The notes under the pieces: model-generated
The model's input: only the letters and a program-made list of their open reading frames with translations
The model's database searches: none
Told to the model about the DNA's origin: nothing
Assembly (NCBI GenBank): GCA_002786025.1
Contig: NHNW01000111.1
Coordinates: 1 to 25,489, forward strand
Source of the DNA: Zasmidium citrigriseum
Taxonomy: Eukaryota > Ascomycota > Dothideomycetes > Mycosphaerellales > Mycosphaerellaceae
Reading direction: 5' to 3'
DNA: 25,489 bases
Translations under genes and position numbers: made by a program
Shown: positions 11,301 to 20,954 of the stretch, piece after piece
Numbering within the stretch: the stretch's first letter is position 1
How the letters are laid out: each line of letters begins with the position of its first letter

Positions 11301-12310
11301 ATATACCCCTTAGCTATTAGCTTATCGATATATTTCTTAACGACTACTAACTTATCTTAGCTTATCGGATAGGGTCGCTTAAAAGGTAGCTAGGCGCCTA
11401 GAACGAACTCGATACCTATATTAATACCTTCTCTATAAGGGGGTAGTTCTTACGCCTTAGTTTAATTAAAGACGTCGGCGTAGTTAGTAAACTTAGCGGG
11501 TAGATTAGTATCGAGGTCTACTAGTAGCTTACCCTTTATAAACTTCTAGAAGTCTTCTAGTATAATCGTATATAACCGTATAGCTAGTTTATCGACGATT
11601 TCTTCGGTAGTAACGTCGTAGTCGCTTAGGATTTCCTAGACTAAGTACCTCTCCTCCTATAAAGGATTAAGTTTAACCGCCTCCGCGATATTTATTAACG
11701 AGACTAAGATCGGTAGTCGTAGCTTATTATAAGTATCGGACCGATCCTAATATCGTATATAAGTAGGTACCTATTAGGAATATCTAGTATACTTCTCTCG
11801 GAACGATAGTATACCCGTCTAGTAGTTAAATAACGGTTAATAATCTTTAAACTAAGGGATACCTAGAATTATGTTATATTCGAGGTTAGTAATAAAGTAT
11901 ACGATAGTTTCTCGGTAGCCGTTTAGATCTAATACTACCGTAGTAACTTTAGTAACCGCCTTCGCTAGAGCGTCTAGCTATACTATAGTTAAGGGTATAG
12001 GTTTTGCTAACTATTACCTAGATAGGTACTTCTTCGCGAATCGAGTATCTATAAACTACGATTACGACCCGTTATCTAATATATAACGGACGGGTTAACC
12101 GCTATTTACTAAGCTATATACTACTAGGTACGGACTCCGAGAAGGTAGCTAGATAGTATTTAAAGCTAGCGGTAAAAGCTAGTTACGAATAACTAGTATC
12201 TCGTCGTCTTAGGCTAGTTATTACTTTTTATCTAGAGGATCCTTTCCTAACGCGATTGCTTTAGATTCCGCTAAAGCGTCCCCTATCGTTATATATCTTA
12301 ACGTAAAGGG
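8380..12310 (-). pseudogene. pol: Element 2 pol (PR-RT-RH-IN-chromodomain), RIP-inactivated
   Basis: A single minus frame holds the polyprotein. The protease is near 12076, where LDNGS keeps the catalytic Asp. RT covers about 11320-10680, with KPGGGLRVYVDYR near 11255-11215 and an intact SYLDDIIIYS at about 10936-10905. RNase H covers about 10580-10130. Integrase covers about 9750-8980, with an HHCC finger whose His/Cys have become Tyr, first Asp changed to Asn (INFVVNLP), DRGS at 9289 and the SEN Glu kept. A chromodomain-like end with KYIVR and IGSTLTDEL is near 8530-8430. The stops are TAA/TAG. Because RIP needs CpA/TpG context, YLDD survived here but not in element 1. Confidence 0.93.
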
Positions 12311-14181
12311 CCGCTATTTCTCGAGTCCTCTCTATTAGGGTCGTATTCGATAGTAAGGGTATCGCCTACGGTTACTACGCTTACTACTACGCCCTTAGGC
12401 TTACGATAGGTAAAGAACTCGTAAGTATTCTAGTACTTAGTATAGCTAGATTTCTTATACGTAAAGTAGCGATCGGTCTTTTTAACGTCGTCTATAGTAA
12501 TCGTTAGTAATCGCTTCCCGTTACGGGTTATCTTAGATAGGTCGTATTCGGACTTTAACTTATTATTAAGCCGCTTAGCTCGCTTCTCCTTACCTAATCC
12601 CTCCTAGCCTCTATTCGGAGCGCTACTTTAGGGGGTAACTAGCTTCTTAGCTTTAGGTATATTATCTAGGTTAAGTTCGTTCTCTTAGTACTAGCGAACT
12701 ATATCTCGGACGGTAGTAAATCGGTATCCTACTAAAGGGCGCTATATATAAGACTAGAGCTTCTTCTTTAGCTACTATATTACCTCGTTAGGTTCTATAC
12801 TTAGATACGGGAGGTACTTATTAAATTCGGTAAAGAAGTCGTCGAACTTCTATCCCTTTACTTACGTTAACCTATCGAACTTAGTACGGTAACGCTCCTT
12901 CTTATAATAGTCTATATAGGATTCCTCGAGCTTATCTATTATATCTTCCTATATATAGAAGGAGTCTCGGTATAGGCGTAGTCTCTTATAGGCTAATCCC
13001 TTAGTATTAGAGTATACCGTAGTTATCTTCTCGTAGTCGGTACTACGCTTATAACCTATATATATCTCTATCTAATCCTTCTAGTAGGAGAATATAAACT
13101 TATCTTCCTTCTCGTCGCCTAAGAATATAGAAGGCTTAGTAATAGGGTTCTTCTTAGACTAGCGGATATATATATAACTATCTTCTTCTTCTTTATAGAG
13201 GTCTTCTACTAGCGGCCGTAATATTACTCGCGAAGCGGATTAGGGAGTCCTAGTAGTCGTTAGTTATATAGAGCCTATACTACCTAGTAGCTATAATAGT
13301 ATATTCTAAGTCTTCGAGTAGGCTCGCGGTATAGCTTCTTCGTTACTATCCTCGAGGATACTAGCGATTCGCTAGCGCTCGTTTTACTATACTAGGCGAC
13401 GCTACTTCGCGCGAGGAAGGTCGTTAGTAACGAGGGTCGTACGCTAGAGGTATTCTTCGAAGCTAATACCCTTACCTAGCGTCTTAGGGACTAGGACTCT
13501 ATCTTTCTTACTAAGTTCTTTAAACTAATAGCCTATACCCTTCTTCCTAATTAGATTAATTAGGACTACGACTTAAGCTTCCGAGTCGAGTAATATCTTA
13601 TATTCTTTATCGAGTTCCGTCTTAAGCTTATCTCTCTTATTCCTAATATCCTAAACCTTATTAAGAGTAGTATTACGATCTTCCTTTACCTCTTATAGAT
13701 CTTATTCGGCCTCGATAGCGCGTAGCTTATAGTTATATACCTTACGCTCGGACTTATAGTATTCTAATATAAAACTAGCGGCTCTCGTATAGTTCTTAGT
13801 AACTATCTATTAGTAGTTCTTAAGTACGTCGAGCTATTCCTCGGGGTACGCTATTACTAAGCTCTTTAAGTCCTTACTAGTATTTAGATAAAACTAGTCT
13901 CTCTAATACTTCGGCTAATCCTTAGCTACTTAGGGTATAGCGAACGTAAGACTTAGAGTCGTCTCGTTACCTAGCCTCGAGGCTATACCTTAGAACTTAT
14001 TATAATCGAAAGCCTTACTATCCTTTAATACGATTAGCGTAGTACGATCTATAGAGAAACGAGCTTTAAGGCGTCGGATAACCTAGTCTAGCTCTACAAT
14101 ACGAGCGTTAAGTTATAGAGGGTTAGAGTCGGCCTAGGTCGCTCCTTAGGTCTTAGGCGCTATAGTCTAAGATACGTACAT
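12300..14181 (-). pseudogene. gag: Element 2 gag, RIP-inactivated
   Basis: A coherent minus frame starts at a surviving ATG (14181-14179), one of very few in the window, and runs to about 12300. Open reading also continues upstream of that ATG, so the true start is uncertain. The middle (about 13900-13500) is rich in Glu, Lys and Leu and looks like a coiled coil. A capsid-like part with FDDFFTEFNKYL is near 12840-12800. A zinc-knuckle-like YFTYKKSSYTKY at about 12468-12430 has Tyr where Cys/His are expected, though the last Cys spacing is not canonical. Pol follows in the -1 frame at about 12300, the same arrangement as in element 1. Confidence 0.75.
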
Positions 14182-14424
14182 ATCTACGAATATATTCTCG
14201 AGATCGTCGTCGAGGTATAGGTACTAGAGTCCTATAGTACTAGGGGTATTAATCGCGCGGCCGCTTACTACGAGTCGTTCGACGATCCTATATAATTAGA
14301 CGGCTATCGATAGCCTATACGTAACTCCTACGCTAGGTAGTATCGCTTCGAGGTACGTACTCGCGAACCGTAATACGACGCTACTAAGCTCCGAGTTAGA
14401 GATCCTTATATAGCCGTAGAGGCG

Positions 14425-14512
14425 GTAGAGTTTAATAATATAGATAGTAGTACTATAAGACTAGACGGAAAGCGCGAAAGGTATCGTTACTAAAGGTTAT
14501 AATAAACTCTAC
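14425..14512 (-). other. Putative self-priming primer binding site of element 2
   Basis: On the minus strand TAAACTCTAC (14434-14425) lies six bases after the 5' LTR end. It is the exact reverse complement of GTAGAGTTTA (14512-14503) inside that LTR. The sequence is unrelated to the element 1 pair but has the same layout, which supports a shared self-priming mechanism. RIP may have shortened the pairing. Confidence 0.55.
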
Positions 14513-14624
14513 GAAGAGCGAAAGGAATCTAAAGGAAACGCGAGCTTTATACGCGTCTAAGTAGTAACGTACGCTAAGACGTCGCGGGTATACGTAACTT
14601 AAAGTAAGTTACTAGGGTAGTCTA
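14441..14624 (-). repeat. Element 2 right (5') LTR, 184 bp
   Basis: The partner of 7744-7927, differing at three bases. Both termini read TA, the RIP products of a normal TG...CA pair. It contains the TATA-like box and the self-complementary site described separately. Confidence 0.92.
14546..14551 (-). promoter_or_regulatory. TATA-like box in the element 2 5' LTR
   Basis: TATAAA on the minus strand begins 39 bases upstream of 14512, the transcript start predicted by the self-priming model. The position agrees with that of the TATA-like run in element 1. RIP could have made TATAAA from CATAAA, so it is suggestive only. Confidence 0.4.
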
Positions 14625-17331
14625 CAATAGTATTATTCTTATATAGCTCGAAAGGTTACGAGTAGGCGATAACTTAGTAATTCTTACTCTTACTAAGGCA
14701 AATAGAAAGAATATAAAGCGCCGGATTCGTAGAGATAATCTAGCTAATTAGACTATAATAAGAGTTTAAAATTACTAGCTCTAAGAAGAATCTAGGTACG
14801 TAAGACTATATCCGAGAAAGAAGAAGAGTATAAGACGAGATCTTAGCGCGTACTAGTTCTAGCTAGTTTATAGTATTAATAACTATAGTACTAGACTCGC
14901 CTAGCTAGTTCTAGAGCTAAGGGTAGAAGCTCTTAAGAACATAATTAATATCGGTCGTCGCGGGCTAGAACGTTAGATCTATATCCGAGGGTATAAAGCT
15001 ATTATATAGCGTATAACGGCGCCGAGTAGGAGCTACCTCGATTATAGAACGGGTAAGAAGTAGCTTATTCTTATCTAGATCCTTAAGGAAGTCGAGGAAG
15101 TAGGTACTAGACTCTATACTCTTAAGCTAGTTCGTTAGAAAGCCTCGAATCTAGTCGCTATCTACTCTAGTTAGAGAGTCCTTTAGATATCTAAAGGGCT
15201 ATAACGCTTTCTTAAGATACTACTAGTAGGAGTAAAGAAGGCGCTTCGAAATAGCCTAGAAGAACTCTCGTAGATAGTACTAAGCTCTATCGTAATCTAG
15301 GGGAGGTAGATTAACCGCCTAAGTTACTACCTATTAAAACTTCTAAGTATTAATAGCCTTGTATTTAGGGCTCCTCGTAGGTAAGTATCTATACGGCTCT
15401 AACTTATAGAAGGCTTACTTATAGTTCGTTAGAACGCTAACGGGTATAGAGTTACTATCGCTAGTATTAGGAAGCTAATCGAGGTCGATAAGCGCTACTA
15501 TTAGCGCCCTAGAATCTAGTTCTTACTAAGGCGGGTCTTCTTCTATATCTTTATCCTTAGAGTCGGGGGTAGGAAGGTTATCTCGGCTAGTACTATTAAG
15601 CTTACGAAGGGACTCGTTAAGGTCTCCTTCGCTATCGTCGTTATTCTTAGTTAATAGGAGCGCCTAAGATTTAAGTTCTAGGACGGGCTTAAAGCGAGTA
15701 CTTCTTTATATACCGCGCGAAGAATCGTTAAGTAAGGGGCCTATACTATCGAAAAGGTTATTAAGGTCGATAATAGCCTTCTTTTTACCCTTCGAGTATA
15801 GCGCTATAATATTAAACTCCTCCTAAGTATCGACTATCTCTTCGTCCTTATCCTCGTTATTATTGTTACCGTTCGGGGTAGGTAGAGACCTCTAACGCTA
15901 AGGTAACTACTAAGTCTACGTCTTAGGCTCTAGCTAAGAATCCTCGATAGAGGGCTAGATATCTTAAGGTTCGTCCTCGCTATTAGTACTAGGCGGGGCT
16001 ACTAATAGTATCTTCGAGCCGTAGATCTATAAGTTTATAGTCCTCGACTTCTTATCTAGGCTCCGATAATATAGTAGCTTAATACGGGTAAAGGACTCCT
16101 TTAGCTTCTTAGGACTCTCTTCGCTCTAGGTAATAGTCTTAGCTATATTAAGGACTAGCGTCGTATCTCGGTAAGGGCTTATAGAACGACCGCGCTTCTA
16201 ACTAACCTAACTTAGCTTCTCGGATACTATTTCGATACGAAGGCGAGTAGGACGAATAACGAACTAAGAGGGGTAGACTTACTAAGAAGTACCGCTTTAA
16301 TCCGCTTTAAACTCGGCCTAAGTCTAGCTATAAAGGGCTCTAGTCTTATAGTCTATAGTAATATAGTAGTAGTTTTTATTATACTTATACCTATCGCGAG
16401 TACTCTAGGTGGCGCTAAGCTTATTCTAGCTCTTACGGTATAGCCTATCGTTAATCTCCTATAGATAGTCGTCGTCGATCTAAAGAAGACCTATCTAGGC
16501 GTTCTTGCCTTCTATATACTTCTTCTTAGTAGTACGGTAATCTAGATAGATAGGCTTACGCGAGAAGGTCGTTAAATTCTTTAAGTTCTTATCGACTAGT
16601 TCTATCTTTACGCGGGCTAAGTAGTACTTATTAATAGCTACTATAACCTATCGCTAGTTCTAGCCTTCTTTATAGGTATACTCGATTATAGGAGCTAGAT
16701 TAATCGTCTCGTTCGAGGAAAGGAGAAGGCTAGGATCGCGCTTACTATTATCTATAGCTTCCTAACGCCTATCGTTAATAAGGTACGGATAGTAGTAGAA
16801 GGGAGTAAGCGACTCGTTATTATTAATAATCTCCTAGATCTTAAGTATAGCCTCGCCTCGGCGGAGGATATTCTTCTTAGATTCCTTTACTAAAGGTAGT
16901 CTCTCGGTATTCGTATTAATTAGTCCCTCTACTTTTAGGCGGTACTACTTAAGGTAGATAATTACGCTAGTAAGGACTAAGTCGAGGTACTCCTTAGTCT
17001 AGGCGGCCTTATTATTAATATAGCTAAAGAGATCTATCGCCGTAGTATTAAGATCGCTATTATACTCTTAAGATAGCTTATCGAGAGCGCTAGAGATATC
17101 CTAAATAAGGCCTAAGTCGTAGTTACAGAAGTAGAGGCTCGTAAAATCGTTACGGTTCTTAACCGTATAGCTTCGAAGACTTAAAGCGAGGTTACTAAGG
17201 ACCTAATTATTCTACTAGGAAGAGGTATAGCTACCGATAACTTAAGCGCCTATAGTTAGAATAACCGTAGTAGAGGAAGACTAGGCGGCCTTAGCGGTAG
17301 CTCGAGCTACTTTAACTTCGGCCTAGTTCAT
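14625..17331 (-). pseudogene. Unknown long ORF, first (N-terminal side) fragment, RIP-inactivated
   Basis: A single minus frame runs about 902 codons from a surviving ATG (17331-17329) to the edge of element 2, with no frameshift I could find. All stops are TAA/TAG in RIP context. Features seen: a Thr/Ala/Ser-rich start; a long helical, Lys/Glu-rich part (about 17000-16400); acidic low-complexity linkers near 15880-15830 and 15560-15530; then a Leu-rich part up to the insertion. With the fragments at 7260-7743 and 1-707 it makes at least 1,301 codons (2,707 + 489 + 707 nt). The frame also stays coherent upstream of the ATG, so the true start may lie further right. I recognise no family. Being RIPped, it was multicopy or part of a duplicated segment. 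Confidence 0.6.
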
Positions 17332-18440
17332 AGGCGTAAATAAAGCGGTAGATAAAGAAGTAGTAGGCTAAGAATCCTTAGTAGGTATATCTTACTACTT
17401 AGCTAGCTACTTCTTAGCTACTAGCTTAGTAACGGGCTTAACGCCTAGCTTAGTAATAGGAGCGTTAGTAGGCGGGACGTTAGGATTCTCGATATTAGCT
17501 ATCTTAAAGTAGTACTTATAAAGAGGCGCGTAGAAAGTAAGGAATCGAGCGAGGAGTAGTAGTTATAAAGTACTAATAGTAGGTATATTAGAGAGCGTAT
17601 AGTAAAGCTTATAAATAAAGAGTAATTAGGTAGGAGTCTCGAGAAGCGTATATAAATATACGCGGGCGCGAGCGAGAATCGTAATATAGATAAAGGTAAG
17701 TCGCTATAGAGGTAGGCGGCGAAGCTAAGAGTATTATAGTAGTAAATCTTCTAAACCTCGTTACCTTAGGCGACGACTATATATAGTAACGAGCTTAGGG
17801 AAGGAAGGTACGTTAGTTTAGGTTAGAAGAGGCCTAGATAGTATTAATAAGCGGTATAGATAGCTAGAAATACTTCTAGTATAGTATAGAAAGCGTATTA
17901 TTCGGGGAAGAAGGTAGGAGAGCTCGGAGAGGCCTAATATAGGCGTTTATATATACTAGTAGCCTATACGCGCGGTTTCCTCGAGTAACTAGTAAATTAG
18001 AGCCGAGATTAGAGTTCTTAGCTTATAATCGACTACCGCGCTTTACTCGAGTAAGCTTAGAAACTAGTAAGCCGTTAGTTAATATCGTTAGCTTAGAGAT
18101 AGGTCCTTCTAGATTAGGTAGGAGGTACTAGCGTATACTTAGGGATTTAGGGTCTAGCTATTACTTAAAACCTCGAATCCCCGATAGTTATCTCCTTCTT
18201 CCTTACTTTAAGGAGTCGATCTACGATAAGCTTTTCTACGACTAGCTCTACTACGAGGGACTATCGTTTCTAGTTATATATACCTAGGCGGAGGTTCTCC
18301 GATTCGCGACTATAGATCTAGTTAAGATAGCGAATCCCTAAAATTCTAGTACTAGTAGCTTTTCTCGTTAAATTTACGACTTATAGATAGGACCTATATT
18401 TCCTATTATCTATCTCGTCGGTACCTATAGCTAAATTTAG
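17332..18440 (-). other. RIPped sequence upstream of the unknown ORF
   Basis: No recognisable gene. On the minus strand the frame of the unknown ORF can be followed upstream of the ATG at 17331 to about 17750, through a Lys/Thr/Pro-rich stretch (KLGVKPVTKLVAKK near 17450-17410) and a hydrophobic Leu-rich stretch near 17570. It may therefore be the true N-terminus. From about 17750 to 18440 I see only CpA-depleted sequence without a coherent reading. Confidence 0.4.
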
Positions 18441-18680
18441 CTATATAGAGCGATTTCCAATCCTCTTTTACGTATATTCTATATAGTAAGGATATAAAAG
18501 TTATAATAAAACATTAAATTAACGCCTATATCCTTATATATTAATTAAATAGAGTTTATTATTAAAATTTCGAAAAATTAAGTAGTCTCGTATATGTTAT
18601 GCGATAAAACAACTAATTTAATACGTTAAAGGACAAATAAAATTTAAAAATTATACTAAAACCTTTCTTAACCTAGGTAT
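18440..18680. other. AT-rich island with relaxed RIP signature
   Basis: Composition changes sharply: long A/T runs, low G+C, and several surviving CA/TG dinucleotides within about 200 bases (near 18458, 18512, 18595-18602, 18609, 18633), where the rest of the window has almost none. No reading frame. It separates the unknown minus-strand ORF region from the unclassified block at 18690-20950. It may be single-copy spacer or a promoter region; nothing decides this. Confidence 0.6.
18487..18536. repeat. 10-bp inverted repeat in the AT-rich island
   Basis: TAAGGATATA (18487-18496) and TATATCCTTA (18527-18536) are exact reverse complements separated by 30 bases. It could form a stem-loop. In AT-rich DNA an arm of this length has modest significance. 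Confidence 0.6.
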
Positions 18681-18689
18681 ACCCCTCCT

Positions 18690-20950
18690 CTACTTAGAAG
18701 AGTCTAACCTCGGACGTTCTCTAAAGAAGTATCGTTTCTAGTAGTAGGAAGGAGCTATACTATTACTATAGATACAAGCTTATTATATAGGGAAAGTTAA
18801 GTTTCTTAACTAAAAGTAGCGGATCTAGAATACCCTTATTAAGGCGCGTTTAGGGGTAAGCGTCTCGTCTATTAGGGATATTAGGTAAGGCTCCTAGGTA
18901 GATTAAGCTAGTAAGTAGGGTAGTACTAGTAGTATTACGATTACGGTAGTAGCGCTATTACCTATTTCTATCCCTTATAGCTATACGCTAGGGAAAGAAA
19001 GTAAGGAAAGCTAGTAGGTAAAGGTCTTTTATACTCTAGGAAATAGGAACTAGCTAATTAGTATCTATCGTTTCCGAGTTACGTAGCGTTATCGTCCTTA
19101 GTTCCTAGGTATATATTTATAGGGGAATCCTAAGCTTATTTCCTTTCCTTAAGCTAGATACTCTACTACTAAAAATCTATAGCCTAGTAAAGTATTCTAC
19201 TAAGAGAGCCGCGACTATAGCGCTTTTACGAGCGTAAGTATTACGTAGAGTATTTAGATTATCGAAGCGTTAATACGAGTAGTAGGCGTATAAATTATAC
19301 GGTACTAGGGAGGGGGTAGCGGTAAAGGTAGTATACTTACTTAGGCGTATTAAAGTTTACCTTCGGAGCGATAAGACCGCGTAGTTAGTATTAGAGTATT
19401 AGTTTACTACTAGCGTTAGTAGCGAAGCGTAGAAAGATATACTAGTAGTAGGTATAAATCTTCGCGTAGTACGTAAAGCTTAGTTTAGGCTTAGCGTAGT
19501 CTATACGAGAGTTCCCGGACTAATTAGAGCTTAGCTTAGCGGCTAGTAGGTAAATAAAATAGGTTCTAAAGGAGTTTCTAACGTTCTCTATCGATAGCTT
19601 TAGAAGCTTTAAGAAGGGTAGCGGCCTATAAGAGGTAGTAGAAGATAATAGTACTAGCCGCGCTAGTTAATACGTAAGATAAGAGCTTTAAGAGCCTTAA
19701 AAGCGGTAGTATAATATTAAAAGGATTACCCTCGTATTAAGGATAGCTATACGAGTTAAATAGCGGTAAGACCTTACGCGTATTACTACCCTCGAGGCGG
19801 AGGTAGTTATAGAGTCTAGCGTACGCTAGTATCGAGGTACTCCTTCTTAATCTTCTACTTCTTATAACGAAGAAGAAGCTAGTAAAGAAGGCTACTACTA
19901 AGGAGGACGAGTACTAGCTGGCTAGAGGTCCGTACTTTTAGTACCTTTTATACTCGCGGTAAAGCCTTCGAGTTTATTAAGTATACTAACGTATATACCG
20001 AATTCGTCTACGGGACCGTATTATATAGTATATCGTAAGGCTTCTATATTAAAGCGTATACTATCTCGTACGAGCCCGTTATATATAAGGGCGTTATTAA
20101 AAAGGATACCTTTAAGTTCGTAGAATAATTCCGCGTTTAATAGTAGTAAAACTAAGCGCTTATACTTCTATCTAGGGCTAAGGCTAGCGTAGATTAAGCG
20201 TACGCGTACGGACGCGGTAGCGTTAGCTACTTTAAGGTAATACTATAGTATTAGCGGATAGCGATAGACTATTAATTTATCGAAGATATAGTCTATAGGA
20301 AGCTTAGACTACGTACGGGTTATTCCGTAGCTACGAGGGTATATAAGAAGGTTCTTCTTATATCCTTCTATAGTTAGAGCTAGCGATACTAGAGACGGAG
20401 GAGGTAGAGGTAGAGGGTCTAGCTAAGTAGCGAGTAGCTTAGCTAGGCTAAGAATACTACGGAGCGTAGGTAGAGCGTATATAGCCCTATATAGTTACTA
20501 TAGGCGTTAAAAATACTACTATTTAACTCCTAGTAACTACGCGAGTCGAACGGTATATATATTAACTATATTAGCTATTATCGAGAGCGATACCCGTATC
20601 GGTAGATAAGGTATTAGATAGCGGCCTCGTCTAGCCTTCGTCTTACGCTTCTTACCGCTATTAAAGAAAAGAAGAAGCTTAGAAAGCGTTAAGGTGTCGA
20701 AGATATAGTAGCTTAGGTATAAAAGTCCGCGTAGTACGCGAAGCTTAGTAGTTATATAATCGTAATATTATTAGGGGATATCTAGTCGAGTATACTATCG
20801 GAGGTACTTATTAACGTTATTAACGACGTAGAGGCTAGTCTATACGTTAATACTTATCGAAATCGATATAAGTAAAGTCCCTAATAACTTACGGCGACTA
20901 GCGGTTATTATATAAGTTATACTAGAGTACTAATTCTTACCTACGGCGTT
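18690..20950 (-). other. RIPped block, unclassified, possible minus-strand coding remnant
   Basis: CpA/TpG depleted like the mobile elements, so it was repeated. The most protein-like reading is the minus frame that is also the frame of element 3 pol. It includes Gln/Arg/Ser-rich parts at about 20700-19930 and a helical part near 19620-19480 (ASKAIDRERQKLL, RQAKLQLVRELSYRLRQAQTKL in part). A plus-strand reading at about 19900-20900 also looks tolerable, and RIP removes the stop signal that would separate them. It should contain the 3' end and LTR of element 3, but the partner LTR lies outside the window, so I cannot place them. Confidence 0.3.
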
Positions 20951-20954
20951 CGCG

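Larger units (their letters stand above)
7744..14624 (-). mobile_element. Element 2: complete RIPped Ty3/Gypsy chromovirus
   Basis: The element is 6,881 bp long and lies on the minus strand, so its 5' LTR is at the right. It has 184-bp LTRs, a putative self-priming site at 14425-14434, gag then pol in a -1 relation, and pol ordered protease, RT, RNase H, HHCC integrase, chromodomain-like end. About 450 bases between the end of pol (near 8380) and the left LTR hold no gene I can see, apart from a pyrimidine run at 7936-7946 (purine on the coding strand). The flanks TAATA (7739-7743) and CAATA (14625-14629) could be a 5-bp duplication with one RIP difference. Frame evidence speaks against that, so the duplication is uncertain. 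Confidence 0.95.

Noticed and set aside
14443..14626. Element 2 LTR limits at 14443-14626 with ACTAT as target duplication
   Set aside because: These limits need an LTR end at CT or CG and give no better flanking match. Limits 14441-14624 give TA termini, consistent with RIPped TG...CA.
18690..20950. A Starship captain or other tyrosine recombinase (DUF3435-like)
   Set aside because: I looked for the R...R-Y catalytic pattern and the family's conserved stretches on both strands and could not align them. The resemblance was limited to Arg-rich helical sequence.
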